DNA of 7,326 bases from Alphaproteobacteria bacterium (GTDB lineage: Bacteria > Pseudomonadota > Alphaproteobacteria > Rhodobacterales > Rhodobacteraceae). The translations under genes and the position numbers were made by a program. Below are positions 7,241 through 7,326 of the stretch, one piece after another; position 1 is the stretch's first letter; each line of letters begins with the position of its first letter. The notes beneath the pieces are model-generated. The model had not been told where the DNA came from. It did no database searches and saw only the letters and a list, made by a program, of their open reading frames with translations. The stretch covers positions 1 to 7,326 of the forward strand of contig JAUIBJ010000160.1 of the NCBI GenBank assembly GCA_030428025.1, in the 5' to 3' direction.

Positions 7241-7326
7241 TCAGTCGCCGGCGATGAAAGTCACCATCTTCCAGTCTCCGCCGCGCTTCTCGAAAATCGC
7301 CCGGTAATCGACCAGCGCCCGAAGGT
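7241..7326 (-). CDS. C-terminal end of a hypothetical protein (partial, runs off the window)
   Basis: On the minus strand an open frame enters from the right edge and ends at TGA (7243-7241). The visible 27 residues start LRALVDYRAIFEKRGGDWKM and end VTFIAGD. High GC at third codon positions and the alternation of charged and hydrophobic residues support coding. The ending, with a Trp-Lys-Met-Val-Thr-Phe strand followed by a short acidic tail, looks like the last strands of a small alpha/beta or NTF2-like fold, but this is only an impression and no family can be named from so little. It is convergent to the mre operon, so the three hairpins at 7057-7197 lie between two gene ends. Confidence 0.6.
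   Translation of the reverse strand, partial: LRALVDYRAIFEKRGGDWKMVTFIAGD

Noticed and set aside
5196..7307. 703-residue plus-strand open frame
   Set aside because: It is the +1-type shadow of rodA and the dehydrogenase, continues through the hairpin region, and is dominated by Arg, Gly, Ala, Pro without any recognisable motif.

Overview
The window reads as a chromosomal segment of a high-GC alphaproteobacterium, most likely a member of the Rhodobacterales/Rhodobacteraceae. This is inferred from codon use, the style of the MreB, PBP2 and RodA sequences, and a GC-rich intergenic repeat that resembles ones I remember from that family. No species is assigned. There is no sign of a mobile element, CRISPR array, prophage or other foreign block.

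Layout. On the minus strand, 7-174 encodes a 55-residue basic protein of unknown function. Reading the other way, 263-337 is a complete tRNA-Thr(GGU) with encoded CCA. About 160 bases later begins the rod-shape operon, all on the plus strand: mreB (498-1544), mreC (1577-2506, TTG start), mreD (2499-3038), mrdA/PBP2 (3035-4978), mrdB/rodA (4975-6114), then a GhrA-type 2-hydroxyacid dehydrogenase (6118-7050). From mreC onward the genes overlap by 8, 4 and 4 bases, and the last pair is separated by 3 bases, so the block is probably one translationally coupled transcript. Positions 7051-7240 are non-coding and contain three GC-rich hairpins, one with a perfect 10-base tandem duplication. The end of a convergent minus-strand gene (last 27 codons and stop) runs off the right edge.

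How the genes work together. MreB filaments, with MreC and MreD, form the membrane scaffold of the elongasome. PBP2 (transpeptidase) and RodA (SEDS glycosyltransferase) make the side-wall peptidoglycan. The dehydrogenase has no known role in this process, so its tight attachment to the operon is the most notable contextual oddity. At the protein level the most interesting point is in PBP2: a C-x12-C-x5-H-x12-C arrangement near the active site falls where a zinc site is known in gammaproteobacterial PBP2, with Cys apparently replacing both Asp ligands.

The window is mostly a well-known system. I did not find an undescribed multi-gene system in it.
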